DNA of 64,000 bases, taken from Oenanthe sinensis. Taxonomy: Eukaryota > Streptophyta > Magnoliopsida > Apiales > Apiaceae. Where the stretch lies: assembly GCA_028671895.1 (NCBI GenBank), contig CM053806.1, forward strand, positions 23,819,001 to 23,883,000. The letters run 5' to 3'. The notes beneath the pieces were generated by a model. It was given only the letters and a program-made list of their open reading frames with translations. It did no database searches and was not told the DNA's origin. How positions within the stretch are numbered: position 1 is the first letter of the stretch; each line of letters begins with the position of its first letter. This document shows positions 1 through 11,299 of the stretch, piece after piece. The translations under genes were made by a program, and so were the position numbers.

Positions 1-354
1 CTGTTGAAGGCCATCATCCTAGAAGGATCTAGAAATCCAAACGTGGGAAGAGTCCAACGAGGACCCTCATTCCTAAAAGGTTTCAACAACCTTGTCACTA
101 GGAGACTTGGTTTGGCCACCAAGTCTCCTAATTCTAATCTGATTCCAAGGCCCTCGTGCGCCTATATAATGGTCCTAACCCCTCAACATTAGAACTTCAT
201 TTTTTTGCTTGATTCTCACACCCACTGAGATACGTAGGCAGTTAACGAGGACCTGAGTTAGTCATGAAACGTTAATGCATCCATTAAAGCTCGAAGCTCT
301 CTCTATCCCTAGCATTAAATGCATATTAAATATAGCTCATTTTTTATCCGTAAC
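1..354 (+). repeat. 3' part of a gypsy LTR, family E (cut by window start)
   Basis: This stretch matches, with substitutions and small indels, the LTR segment at 59810-60149. Shared parts include the 'ctagaa' stretch near the start, the 'caacaaccttgtcac..ggagacttgg' block, a TATA-like box (cctatataat near 162-171, against cctttataaa in the other copy) and the 'acgaggacctga' block. The terminal 'atccgtaaca' corresponds to 'atccataaca', where the other copy passes into its PBS. No PBS follows here. I infer a 3' LTR or a solo LTR whose left end lies outside the window. Confidence 0.7.
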
Positions 355-399
355 AGAGAGAAATATTAAAAAATATCCAGAAGAAGCATTTTCATCCAA

Positions 400-810
400 T
401 AGATTATGTTACGAATGCAAGTAGCTGTAAAGGAGATAAATACAAAGAATTTCCACCCTGCATGCAGAAAAGACTTATTGTGAAATGTGAAAACTACAAT
501 AAGATGGGGCATGATGAAAAAATACGCAGAAAAGATTACTACCTTAAAGAGAATGCTCAAATGGAAAATGAAAAGGTGGAAGAGCAATTATTTATCGCAT
601 CTTGTTTTACAAGCAGCAGCAACTCAAATGATTGTTGGCTACTCGATAGTGGATGCACCAACCACATGATTGGAGATCAAGAACCTTTTAGAGAGCTATA
701 CAGATCACAAGCATCAAAGGTTATAACTGGCAATGGTGCATATATTTCTGTCAAGGGAAAGGGAATAGTCGCCACTGAAAGTTGCACTAGAAATTAGTTT
801 TTGACAAATT
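400..810 (+). pseudogene. Ty1/copia gag-protease fragment
   Basis: The open stretch 462-797 (111 codons from the first ATG) begins inside a degenerate zinc knuckle. It reads KCENYNKMGHDEKI, and the last Cys is missing. A second, more decayed Cys/His cluster seems to lie just upstream. About 60 residues in is the aspartic-protease signature WLLDSGCTNHMIGD, followed by KVITGNGAYISVKGKG, the usual Ty1/copia protease context. Similarity is lost after about 800, before any integrase. This is a short dead relic; the LTR at 1-354 abuts it, so it may be the target of that insertion. Its exact copia lineage cannot be read from so little. Confidence 0.85.
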
Positions 811-1000
811 TTTGATGACTATGATTCACCTTGATATATTAACTTAGTGCACTAGAAAACTTGTAGCCCTAGTATGTTGATATATTAACTAGTTAAGAGA
901 CTTAGATGTAGTTAAACACATGCACACAAACCCTAAATGACATTCTACATGGTTTTATTAGAGAAAAATGATGTTTTATTTGATAGAGATAACAATACCT
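811..1000. other. Unassigned AT-rich interval
   Basis: No ORF, repeat or motif is recognised here. It lies between the copia relic and the probable LTR of element D, and may be the decayed remainder of either. Confidence 0.4.
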
Positions 1001-2340
1001 TATGTTAACATTGGAATTTAGTGATAAAAAATTCAGAGTGTTGCTAGAATTACAGTAATGATTGGTGATGTTTGATAATGATTTTAGGGCTGAGATTGAT
1101 TAGGTTGAATAGACAATAGCACACAAGATCGTGAGAGGTCTTGAATGCCAATGACAGTTCGATAACCCTTGCAATGTGCCTATGTACCCTCTATATAGGG
1201 ATCAAGCCCACGTAGTTCTTGGGGAGAACGAAACCTAATCGGATTATATTTCATTCTCCGAAGATGATTTGGTCTACCTTCTTGAATAAACCTGTACTCG
1301 GATCGTCGAAACCGAATTACGTATAAGGAATGTGGCAGTTAGGTGATCGGTCTGACATCGTCGTAAACCGACCTAGGCCTGATCCATCACCCCTCATATT
1401 GTAACCTTAATGGGCTAACCCTCCAGAAAATTTTCCAAAACGATGGAACTAGATCCCCTTAATTGGGTTGAAGCCCAATTAGCCTGGATGAAACCTAGCC
1501 TTCATAAAGGATATGATCAGCATGTCTTCAGAAAATAATATACTTCAGGCCCATATTGGGCGAGGTTGATATGGATTCGGGCGAGGCCCATACTCACAAA
1601 CTCCTTGACGAGTAACACCTTCAGAATACATTTTAAACCCATACCATGATAGACCAATAACATATGGGCGAGGCCAATTTAAGCTTTACCAAAATATCAT
1701 GTCTCCTCCGTAAATGGGGCAAGGTTGACAGCAAACCACGCCCATATATTAATTCCAAGTCCATTAGCACCAAGCATATCAAATAGTATAACTGACCTTA
1801 CATCAGTAAGGGCCACTTATTCGGGCGAGGTTGATAGAAAATACGGAAGGACGGATTTCACCCATAATAACTACCCTCCAGTGTCTTGTGATTCTGTTGA
1901 ATTATAAGATACTATTTCCATTTTGTAAAAATCTGCACCTTCCATTATCCCAAATAAAATTCCAAATCTCTTATGATTATAGGCGAGGTTGAACAGCTCG
2001 CCCATAACCATTATTCTGAAAATCTATTCATTCGTCGAACGAGGTTAAATAACCAGACTTCTTTCTTAATGTTCAAAAGAACCTCTTCTCATCTTGCACA
2101 TGACATCCACCACCTTATGCACCTAGAAAATGATAATTAGGCATCTCGATCTTCGGGCGGGGTTTATATATCTCAATCTCGCCCTGTTGTCCATGCTCAT
2201 ACATACCCATTTATTTATGCAATGTGATCGTTGGGATATATACACAGACGTATATACCAAAACATACAACTTACCATTAGAGTCACGAGTCCCATGAAAT
2301 AGATGTAATCATTTATTTTAAACCTCTAGCCTCGATAACT
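1000..2340 (-). repeat. Probable 3' LTR of element D
   Basis: The interval is non-coding and lies where the 3' LTR of the minus-strand element should be. A TATA-like box on the minus strand (CCCTATATAGAG, about 1190-1200) precedes a stretch that could be the transcript start and R-U5. The part to its right (1550-2200) carries many GGGCGAGGTT / GGGCGAGGCC words. No second copy of this LTR is in the window, so its ends and TSD cannot be fixed. The assignment rests mainly on position. Confidence 0.4.
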
Positions 2341-2387
2341 GTTATCGAGTTTATCATTACCTTTATTATTTCTCTCTCCTCCACACC

Positions 2388-2399
2388 TATATAAATACA
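2388..2399 (+). promoter_or_regulatory. TATA box of the antisense extra gene
   Basis: CTATATAAATAC lies about 120 bp upstream of a canonical splice donor and about 510 bp upstream of the first ATG. A pyrimidine-rich stretch (2360-2380) precedes it, and a C-rich leader follows. Spacing and context are those of a plant RNA polymerase II core promoter. Confidence 0.6.
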
Positions 2400-2520
2400 C
2401 ATTCGCCCCCCATTTCCCACCACGATTTCATTTCTCTATTAAAAATCTGCCAATTTCTCTTTAGAGCATATCAGAAGAACTCCGGCCGCCGTTTCCAAGA
2501 TCCAGTCGACCACTTCTCAA

Positions 2521-2871
2521 GTAAGTTCTCTCGAATTTGGTCATCTACATACTTGTAATCATGTTTAAAAATTTGCTTGAAAGAACATATTCATTCATCT
2601 GTAGATATCATTATATATACTATGTAAATAAAATATCACGTCATTAAACGTTTAACCAGCAATGAAGATTCCGTTCACAACTATAGATACATATCTACAC
2701 AATATTTCACCCTGACCCCTCATATTCTCCTAGCAAGGCTCTGACCTCGCTTATTAATTTAAGGCGAGGTTTTTATTAAATTGGCATTACTCTTGCTCTT
2801 CAGCATTCAGCCTCGCCCCTTACCACACTTAGCATTCCCATTCTAATTTTTCTTTTTCTTTTTTCTTATAG
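2521..2871 (+). other. 5'-UTR intron of the antisense extra gene (predicted)
   Basis: The donor CAA|GTAAGT is at 2521. The acceptor, after a long T-rich tract, is TTCTTATAG|GTGC, with the AG at 2870-2871. The 351-bp interval is AT-rich, and the first ATG follows 32 bp after the acceptor. Leader introns of this kind are common in expressed plant genes. Splicing is predicted, not observed. Confidence 0.55.
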
Positions 2872-4004
2872 GTGCACACACCACAATACATCCCTTCGTT
2901 CAAATGGATCGCAACATCGCCTCTTCATCCGGGTTAAAATCACCCATTTATCAACCTCATCCAAATGAACAAACCTCTATTCCCCAAGAAGAGCCTGACA
3001 GCCTATCTGATATAGAGGATCTAAACAGTACTTATTACGATAAAAGCGAGGACAATATTGAAGAAGAGTTTGACAAATTTATGAAAGAGTTGGATGAAGA
3101 TGAGGCGTCGTTAAAAGGGGTAGGACCTTCAAATCCTAGACTAGGGAAACAGCTCAAACACTTCGCAAAACAACTATGGAGACATAAAAAGAATTTTGTG
3201 GGCGAGGATGATGACCATTTCGAGGGAGAAGAGTAGAATGACCCAGTAATAGATAAGGTTATTGAATAAAATGAAATAGAGGACGAGGTCCCAGAGGATG
3301 ATCTTAATGAAGAGGAAAATTATATCAGCGAGACCGATGGAGATTCTGAGGCCACTGTTTCAGAGTATGAGTGGGAATATCCATCTAATGATGAGCCACA
3401 TATTCAACCCATTGATGATTACGAACTCAACCTCGCCTTTGAAGAGGGTACAATTGACACCGACATAATTGTGATGCGTAAGGTTGCAGGTGTTGTTTCT
3501 TGTGTAGACCTCTCCTCTATCATTACTTCTGAATAAATTCGATGAATCGTAACTTATTACAATATGAAAGACAGGAATCTCAAGCCTCGCTAGAATATGA
3601 GGATGCATTGGTTCGACAAACAAGGTGCCTCGTATGGTGATTACCAATAAATTGGCAGAATTGGGATTTGGGTGTCCGATACACCCATTCCTCAATGAAA
3701 TCGTCAAATATTATAACATCACCCCAATTCAACTCTCTGCCCAATAGCTATAGATTGGTTATAGGTATTTATATGATGTATGTAAACAAAGGTTTCGACC
3801 CACCCACCACGGAGGAGCTGAGCTACTTTGTCATCTTCAGGTGAAGTAGAAACAATCTAGGCTTCTATTACTTTGCCATTTGGGGATGCCACGAAAAAAG
3901 TGAGTTTTCCATGGCGAATCCAAGTAAGATGAAATAGTGGGAAAATAGCTATTTTTATCTATACGTTGTTCTGAGAGTTCGGACAAAGTTTAACCGTGAA
4001 CCAA

Positions 4005-4113
4005 GTAAGCCTCGCCCATATAAATATCTTCGCATTAATCTTTACTTTTGTTTTACATAGACTCTTACTATCATGTTTCTTCTTACATAAATACCCACAA
4101 TCGAATCTTGTAG
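4005..4113 (+). other. Predicted intron 2 of the antisense extra gene
   Basis: The donor is CCAA|GTAAGC and the acceptor AATCTTGTAG|GCG. The 109-bp insert is T-rich and falls between the conserved core and the following K-rich exon. A GCCTCGCCC word lies just after the donor, and a GGCGAGG word spans the acceptor boundary. Confidence 0.5.
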
Positions 4114-4315
4114 GCGAGGCTCACAACCAGGCACGTACCATCTTCTCCCTTGCTAAAGCAAAAAAAAGTTTTAGACACCCTAGTGCCCTCAGAATCATTG
4201 TACTTTAATGGCTTTTATAATAAAGGCTATGGGGAAATCTCTGTTGTTAAGTTTAGCAAGAAAACAAAAACAAAAAAGCTCAAGAGGCAAGTAGTAGTTT
4301 CCCTAATAGGCAAAG

Positions 4316-4438
4316 GTAAACCGACCTCGCTCCCATGTTACACTATTATTTATTTGCATTACATCATTCATCTTTTTTTTTAAGCCTCGCCTGCGTACTT
4401 TATTCTAACATATTATTTCATTTCATCTAATATTCCAG
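4316..4438 (+). other. Predicted intron 3 of the antisense extra gene
   Basis: The donor is CAAAG|GTAAAC and the acceptor ATATTCCAG|AAAA. The 123-bp interval is T-rich with in-frame stops, and it separates the K-rich exon from the exon leading into the coiled coil. Two CCTCGC words lie inside it. Confidence 0.5.
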
Positions 4439-5338
4439 AAAAAATGTCTGAGTTATCTTTTGGTAAAGGCAATCCGCACAGAAAGAAAATAGGAGTTGCT
4501 GCGACAAAGGCACCTAGTCATCCTCACCCTCTTCCTGAATAGTTAGCACACCAAACCCTTCCCTCCAAGCAAAATAGGGGAGACAAAGGAGGAAAAAGGC
4601 GAGACCCCCTGCACTAGATGATTTCAACGATCCAAAATGGGCTAAACAGGTTGAAATGACCTTGTCTGATGCAGTTTCTACATTTTTTGGCAAGGTTGGT
4701 AAAGACAACTTTCGCATAGATGACGCGAAAACAATGTCGAATATGAGTGATATTGATGCTGAAATGAGCTTCAAACTGGAGTGTCGCGAGGTCTTTTACC
4801 TTGGTCTTAGTAGATTTGCCGCCAAGGATAAACAGATTAAGTGGTTAGAAAAAATAGTAAGCTCTTTAAAGAAGACCGAAACCACAATCCTCTAAAGTTC
4901 CCTCGTTAGAGCAAGAGGTTGAAAAGCTGAAGAGTGCGCTATCTTCCAAACTGGGAGAGGCTGCAGAGAAAGAAAAAGCTCTAGAAACAGAGGTTGCCCA
5001 GCTAAAGCAAAAGGTGCAGGAAGATGGAGAGCAACATGAAGAGGAGGTGAGCAAAGCTTATGATGACAGCTTCTTCGGCTATTTGAGAGACTTCATAGGT
5101 GATCATTTTGATTATGATTGGGCGACTCATTCCCCCCTACCTCCGTTATTGTGGAAAAGTTCAAAGTTGACAATGCCGCTGAAATCAAGGATGCGAGGCT
5201 AGTTAATGAAGAAAAGAAAAAAGCTGAGGCTGCACTTGTCCTTGCTGAAAAGAGAATCCAAATGCGGAAGTCCCAGCCTCGCCCAGCAGGAATGTCAATG
5301 ACGAAGCATCTCCAATTAACACCGAAACTCAACCTTGA

Positions 5339-5730
5339 TCGGTTTAGACATTACATTTGGAGTGCGGGCCCTCCATCTAATTGGCCTCACACGTTGTATT
5401 TGGATGATTTAATTTGTTTGTACCTCTACTACTTAGTTCTTCCTCCGCTTAATCAATGTGCTCCTTAACTTATGTTTATTGCATATTCACATACAACCTC
5501 GCCTGCTGGTTACTTTGCGATATTATTAGTATTTTGTTTTGTCACTCAATGCTTAGGACTAGGCCCATTGCATGTTAAAGATATAAGGCCTCGCCTGTCA
5601 TACAATTTGAGAAAATAGGACGTTAATCTTACATGTATTCAAATCCGATGTATCCAACTTATATATATCACCTTGAAGTCCACTATTCTCCTATTTTATG
5701 CAATCGATTTTCATCTTAACATAAATTCTA
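5339..5730. other. Non-coding 3' flank of the antisense gene
   Basis: This interval is AT-rich with no supportable ORF. It holds two or three more CCTCGCC words (about 5499 and 5588) and would serve as the 3' UTR of the antisense gene. The tandem array starts directly after it. Confidence 0.5.
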
Positions 5731-8669
5731 AACAACATCTGGGGGGCTAGGCCACACCCAGACATAAATAAACAACATCTGGGGGCTAGGCCACATCCAG
5801 TCATAAATAAACAACATATGGGGGATAGACCACACCTAGACATAAATAAACAACATCAGGGGGATAGGCCACACCTGAGTATAAATAAACAATATTTGGG
5901 GGCTAGGCCACACCCAGGCATAAATAAACAACATTTGGGGGATAGGCCACACCCAGGCATAAATAAATAATATTTAGGGGCAAGGCCACACCCAGACATA
6001 AATAAATAACATTTGGGGGTTATGCCACACCTAGTAAAAAAATAAATAACATTTGGGGCTAGGCCACACCCAGGTATAAATAAACAGCATCTGGGGGCTA
6101 GGCCACACCCAGGCAAAAATAAACATCGTCTGGGGGCTAGGTCACACTGAGGCATAAATAAATAACATCTGGGGGTTAGGCCACACCCAGCCATAAATAA
6201 ACAGGAGCTGAGGGCTAGGCCACACCTAGACAAAAATAAACAACATCGGGGCTAGGCCACACCCAGGTATAAAAAACAACATCTGGGGCCTAGGCCACAC
6301 CCAGGCAAAAATAAACATCGTCTGGGGGCTAGGCCACACCCAGACATAAATAAACAACATCTGGGGGCTAGGCCACACTTAGGCGAAAAATAAACAATAT
6401 CTAGGAGTTAGGCAAAATCCAAGAATAAATAAATAACATTTGGGGGCTAGGTCACACCTAGGCATAAATAAGTAACATTAGAGGGTTATGCCACACCCAG
6501 GCATAAGTAAACAACATCTTAGGGCTAGGCCACACCCAAGCATAAATAAACAACATCTGGGGGCTAGGCCACACCCTGGCATAACTAAACAACATCTGAG
6601 GGCTAGGCCACACCCAAACATAAATTAACAACATTTAGGGGCTCGACATAAATAAATAACATTTGGAGGCTAGGTCACACCCAGGCATAAATAAACAGCA
6701 TCTAGGGGCTAAGCCACACCAAAACATAAATAAATAACAGTTGGGGGCTAGGCCACACCCAGGCATAAATAAACAATATCTGGTGGCTAGGCCACACCTA
6801 GGCATAAATAAATAACAACTGGGGGTTAGGCCACACCCAGGTATAAATAAAAAAACATATGGGGGATCGGCCACACCCAGGCATAAATAAATAACATCTG
6901 GGGGATAGGCCACACTCAGGCATAAATAAATAACATCTGGGGGCTAGTCAACACCCAGGCATAAATAAGCAAAATCTGGGGGCTAAGCCACACCCAGGTA
7001 TAAATAAACAACATCTTGGGTTAGGCCACACCCAGACATAAATAAATAATATCTGGGGGCTAAGCGACACCCAGGCATATATAAATAACATCTGGGTGGC
7101 TATGCCACACCCAGACATAAATAAACAATATTTGAGGACTAGGCCACACCCAGGAATAAATAAATAGAATATGGGGGCTAGGCCACACACAGGGATAAAT
7201 AAATCAAATCTGGGGGCTAGGCCACACTCAGGCATAAATAAAAGACATCGGAAGGCTAGGCAACACCCATGCATAAATAAAAAACATATGGGGGCTAAGC
7301 CATACCCAAACATAAATAAACAACATATGGGGGATAGAACACACCTAGACATAAATAAATAACATCAAGGGGATAGGCCCCACCTAAGCATAAATAAACA
7401 ACATCTAGGGGCTTGGCCACACCTAGGGATAAATAAACAACAATTGGGGGTTAGGCCACACCCAGGCATAAATAACCAACATTTGGGGGCTACGCCACAC
7501 CCAGGTATAAATAAATAACATCTGGGGGCTAGGCCACACCTAGGAAAAAATAAATAACATCTGGGGGCCAGGCCATACCCAGGCATAAATAAACAATATC
7601 TGGGGGTTAGGCCAAACCCAGACAAAAATAAACAATATATTGGGCATAGGCTACACCCAGACATAAAATAAACATCTTGGGGTTAGGCCACACCCAGGCA
7701 TAAATAAACAACATCTAGGGGCTAGGCCACACACAGACATAAATGAACAATATCTGGTGGCTAGGCCACACCCAGGCGTAAATAAACAATATTTGGGGGA
7801 GAGGCCACACGTAGGCATAAATAAATGACATCTGGGGGGATAGAACACACCTAGGCATATAAATACACAACATTTGGGGGATAAGCCAGATCCAGGCATA
7901 AATAAATAACATCTGGGGGCTAGGCCACACCCAGGCATAAATAAATAACATCTGGGGGATAGGCCACACCTAGGCATAAATAAATAACATCTGGGGGCTA
8001 GGCCACACCAAGGCAAAAATAAACAACATCTGGGGGCAAGGCTAAACCCATGCATAAATAAATAACATCTGGGGGCTCGACCACACCCATGCATAAATAA
8101 ACAACATCTTTGCGCTAGGTGACACCGAGGCATAAATAAATCACATCTGGGTGCTAGGATACACCCAGGCATAAATAAATAACATTTGGGGGCAAGTCCA
8201 CACCCAGGGATAAATAAATAAAATATGGGGGCTAGGCCACACCCAGGTATAAATAAAAAACATCTGGGGGCTAGGCCACACCCAGGCATAAATAAAAAAT
8301 ATATGGGGACTAGGACACACTCAGGCATAAATAAACATCATCTGGGGGATAGGCCACACCCAGGTATAAATAAACAACATATGGGGGATAGGCCACACCC
8401 AGACATAAAAAAAACATTTGGGGGATAGGCCACACCCAGGCATAAAAAATAACATCTGGGGGTTAGGCCACACCCAATTATAAATAAATAATATCTGGGG
8501 ACTAGGCCACACCCAGGCATAAATAAACAATATTTGGGGGCCTAGGCCACACCCAGGCATAAATAAACAATATCTAGGGGCTTCGCCATACCCAGGCAAA
8601 AATAAATAACATTTGGGGGCTAGGCCACACCCAGGAATAAATAATAACATATGGGGGTTAGGCCACACC
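5731..8669 (-). repeat. 39-bp minisatellite array, about 75 units
   Basis: The approximate unit is catctgggggctaggccaca followed by cccaggcataaataaacaa (39 bp), repeated with point changes and occasional short deletions (for example near 6640). Since 39 is divisible by three and the unit has no stop in some frames, open frames run through the array on both strands: MPGCGLAPRCYLF on the minus strand and GARPHPGINKQHL on the plus. These are by-products of the repeat. The array lies between the converging 3' ends of pol (minus) and the extra gene (plus) of element D. That is where Tat/Ogre-lineage elements are known to carry hypervariable tandem repeats that can seed satellites. Confidence 0.95.
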
Positions 8670-9126
8670 ACAGATCAAATATTAACAACTTTAAATTCCA
8701 AAAATAAAATACATTCTACCACAATACTTGTAAATTGTAGACGAAGATGTAGATAAAAGATGTCTTCATAAATATCCGAAAACACCATGCCTATGATCAT
8801 ACATAGGCAAACAATTCTGGCTAAAAGATGTCTAGATAAAAGATGTCTTTGTAAATAGTCGCAAATAATCCTAGCTAGACAGTCATACATACTACCCCAT
8901 AGATTTTAATGCAATATGAATAAAGTAAAGTCTACTAAATAGCTAGTCATGACTTCATACCTCGTTAAAACCTTTCTAGAAAAAACCCAATGGAAAAAAT
9001 ACTAGTGAAGGAAAAAGAGTACATGCGCCACGACCAGGTGAAATACTATGTAAATAGACTTACTATAGACCTATTATAAGTATAAAGTTGAGCAAGAGAG
9101 TAAATATCCTTCGAAAGTAGCCTAGG
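8670..9126 (-). other. Non-coding tail between pol of D and the minisatellite
   Basis: There is no ORF of note. A short word, 'agataaaagatgtctt', recurs at about 8751-8766 and 8834-8849 ('taaaagatgtct' also at 8821). The interval is probably the 3' UTR of the D gag-pol transcript. Confidence 0.45.
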
Positions 9127-10150
9127 CTATTGATAGTACTTCTTCAAATGCTCCATGTTCCACGCTCAAAGAATTTCTTTGCCATCCATGTCAGACAAGT
9201 AGTATGTGCCTTCCCAAAGAATAACTCTCACTTTATAGAGTCCTTCCCAGTTAGCTCCAAAAACACCATGGCCGGGAAATTTTGTATTCGTCATCACCAT
9301 TTGGAGCACTAAATCACCAACTTTGAGAGGTCGAGGTTGAACTTTGCCATTCTAATGTCTTGCCATGCACTGCTGATATAACATAATCCTAGCCTGAGCT
9401 CCTGCCCTTATTTCTTCTAACATGCCCAGGTATAAACAATGATTGACCTCGTTCACTTCAGGATCGAAATGCTCTATTTTGAAAGATTATCACCCTAGTT
9501 CTACCAGTACTATTGCCTCGCAACCATATGTTAGCACAAAGGGTGTGTCGCCGATGGTGGACCAAGGTGTAGTATTGTAAGACCACAGCATATTAGGCAA
9601 TTCTTCAGGCCAATTACCCTTTTTTCCTCAAGCTTAGCCTTCAATGTGTGCTTGATAATCTTGTTGTCAGCTTTCGTTTGTCCATTTCTCCGTGGATGAC
9701 TCACAACGGAAAAACTTTTGACAATTACCAAGTTATCACAAAGCTCTCTAATCTCCTTCCTATTGAATTGCTTCCCGTTATCAGATATTAGCTTATATGG
9801 GATTCCAAATCGACAAATAATAGATCAGTATATAAAATCTCATAATTTTTTCGTCGTAATGGTGGCTAGAAGTTCAGCCTCTACCCACTTGGTAAAATAA
9901 TCGATGGCAACTACCACATACTTAACACCCCCTTGCCCTTAGGCAACTCCCCAATTAGATCAATCCCCCATATTGCAAAAGGCCAAGGACTAATAAGAGA
10001 AGTTAAAGGAACAACATGAGTGTGAACATAGTTGGTGTACCTATGACATTTGTCACAAGCGTGGGTGAAGCGAAGTGCGTCTTCTTTCATCATAGGCCAA
10101 TAGTAGCCTTGTCACAAAATTTTCTGAACTAACGTACTTTCCACAAATTC
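9127..10150 (-). pseudogene. Integrase remnant of element D
   Basis: On the minus strand from about 10150, a CDKCHR zinc-site remnant comes first, then WGIDLIGELPKGKG (first catalytic Asp), an AIDYFTKWVEAE-like stretch and ISDNGKQF (second catalytic Asp, about 9770). Next is SHPRRNGQTKADNK, where family members have Glu in GQ(T/A)E and this copy has Lys. The C-terminal part has LKVGDLVLQMV and ends in EHLKKYYQ just before a stop at 9129-9127, the usual Tat-type pol end. Several frameshifts split it. Without the third catalytic residue it could not act as an integrase. Confidence 0.85.
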
Positions 10151-10479
10151 CTTCATGTACCTCCCGCAAGATGTATTTTTCGTCTTCATCATCCACACAT
10201 TTTAACAGTGGTCAATTATGTTATATTCCATATATCTAGTAGTTTTATATCAAAGTTTGTGATCTTCTCCCTTGTCCTTTGGTAGAGTGCCATTCTTCAA
10301 GTGTTCCCATATGGGTGTCATCCAAGTGGTTGATATGCATTAATCAATTTGTAACAGTTCGGCCTTAGGGATGCTTGGCTGCTCTTGTATTTCCAATGGT
10401 ATGACCCCAGGCATGGTCGCATCTTTCTCAGAATCTTACTTTGTTAAGGTGTCCACTTCTTGATAATCTCCTCAGGAGA

Positions 10480-11250
10480 TCTACTCTATTTTTATGTTAT
10501 TAAATGATTATAGGAGGCATTTTGCGCATCGTAAGTAGAGCTCTGTTCGAGGTCCTCTAGCTTGGTATTCTCCTTTAATCTGGTATACAACCAACATTGA
10601 ATCGCTGAATATAGTCAAGTTTTTCACCTTTATTTCTAAAGCAAGTTTTAGTAACGAGATCAGGGCTTCATATTCTACATCATTTTTGTAGCTTTAAAGG
10701 CGAAGTGTATGGTGCTCCGTAAGTGGTGCCTTTCTAGGCTGATAAGAACTATTCATGCTCCCTCACCTTCATTGCTAGCGGCATTGTCGGTTCTCAACGT
10801 CTACCATAACTCCGAATTTGAAGGTACACAATCTGGGACTATGGTAATTGTAGTGGAGTTACTTTCTTCTTCCCCTGAAAACACCAAAATGAAATCAGCA
10901 AGGGTTTGACCCTTCATGCCACTTCGAGGTTTATACTCCACGTCGAATTACCCTGATTTGTCCGCCCACTTTAAAATTATTCCTGAGGTTTTGGGCTTAT
11001 GAAGAATCTTTCATAGAGGGTATGAGGTCCTGACCTCTACTTTATATGCTTGAGAATATGGCCACAATTTTTTAGATGCGATGATGAGGGTATATACCAA
11101 TTTTTCATTATTCATGTATCGAGTTTCGGTATCCAACAACCTTTTACTAACATAATAGATGGGGAATTACAGGTCTACTTCTTCTCGGACAAGTACAGTA
11201 CTAATAGAATAATGAGAGATGGCTAAGTATAGAATGAGTGTCTCAACTTC
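10480..11250 (-). pseudogene. RNase H region of element D
   Basis: Minus-strand codons near 10680-10560 read VEYEALISLLKLALEIK, then LTIFSDSMLVVYQIKGEY. This gives the Glu and Asp catalytic motifs of RNase H in the Tat spacing. Upstream, near 11190-11060, YYVSKRLLDTETRYMNNEKL matches the segment joining RT and RNase H. The region is split by stops and frameshifts, and the other catalytic Asp was not located with confidence. Confidence 0.8.
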
Positions 11251-11299
11251 GACTAGTTTGGTGAACAATGGTGGAGACCCTAATTGTTCTTTTAATTTC

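Larger units (their letters stand above)
2904..5338 (+). pseudogene. Antisense extra gene (aORF) of element D: PF04195-like 'putative gypsy type transposon' protein
   Basis: The ORF opens at ATG 2904 and runs to TAG 3234. The same frame continues with only one more stop (near 3267) to about 3535, coding a very acidic N-terminal region rich in D, E and S. Then come PIHPFLNEIVKYYNITPIQL (about 3680-3740) and, after frameshifts, further segments. These match the conserved core of the plant family often annotated as putative gypsy-type transposon protein. The downstream exon has a coiled coil rich in E, K, A, Q and L (about 4655-5070) and a Y-D-S-F-F-G-Y-L segment, typical of the C-terminus of this family. 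The natural stop is TGA at 5336-5338. The function of the family is unknown. The gene is broken by stops and frameshifts. It converges with the pol of element D across the minisatellite. Confidence 0.7.

Noticed and set aside
5731..8669. CRISPR-like regular repeat
   Set aside because: The units are head-to-tail without unique spacers, in a plant genome. It is a minisatellite.
5856..8671. Long minus-strand ORFs coding repeats of MPGCGLAPRCYLF, and plus-strand ORFs of GARPHPGINK type
   Set aside because: They follow from a stop-free 39-bp tandem unit whose length is a multiple of three. Both strands are open, there is no consistent start, and the array is broken by indels.
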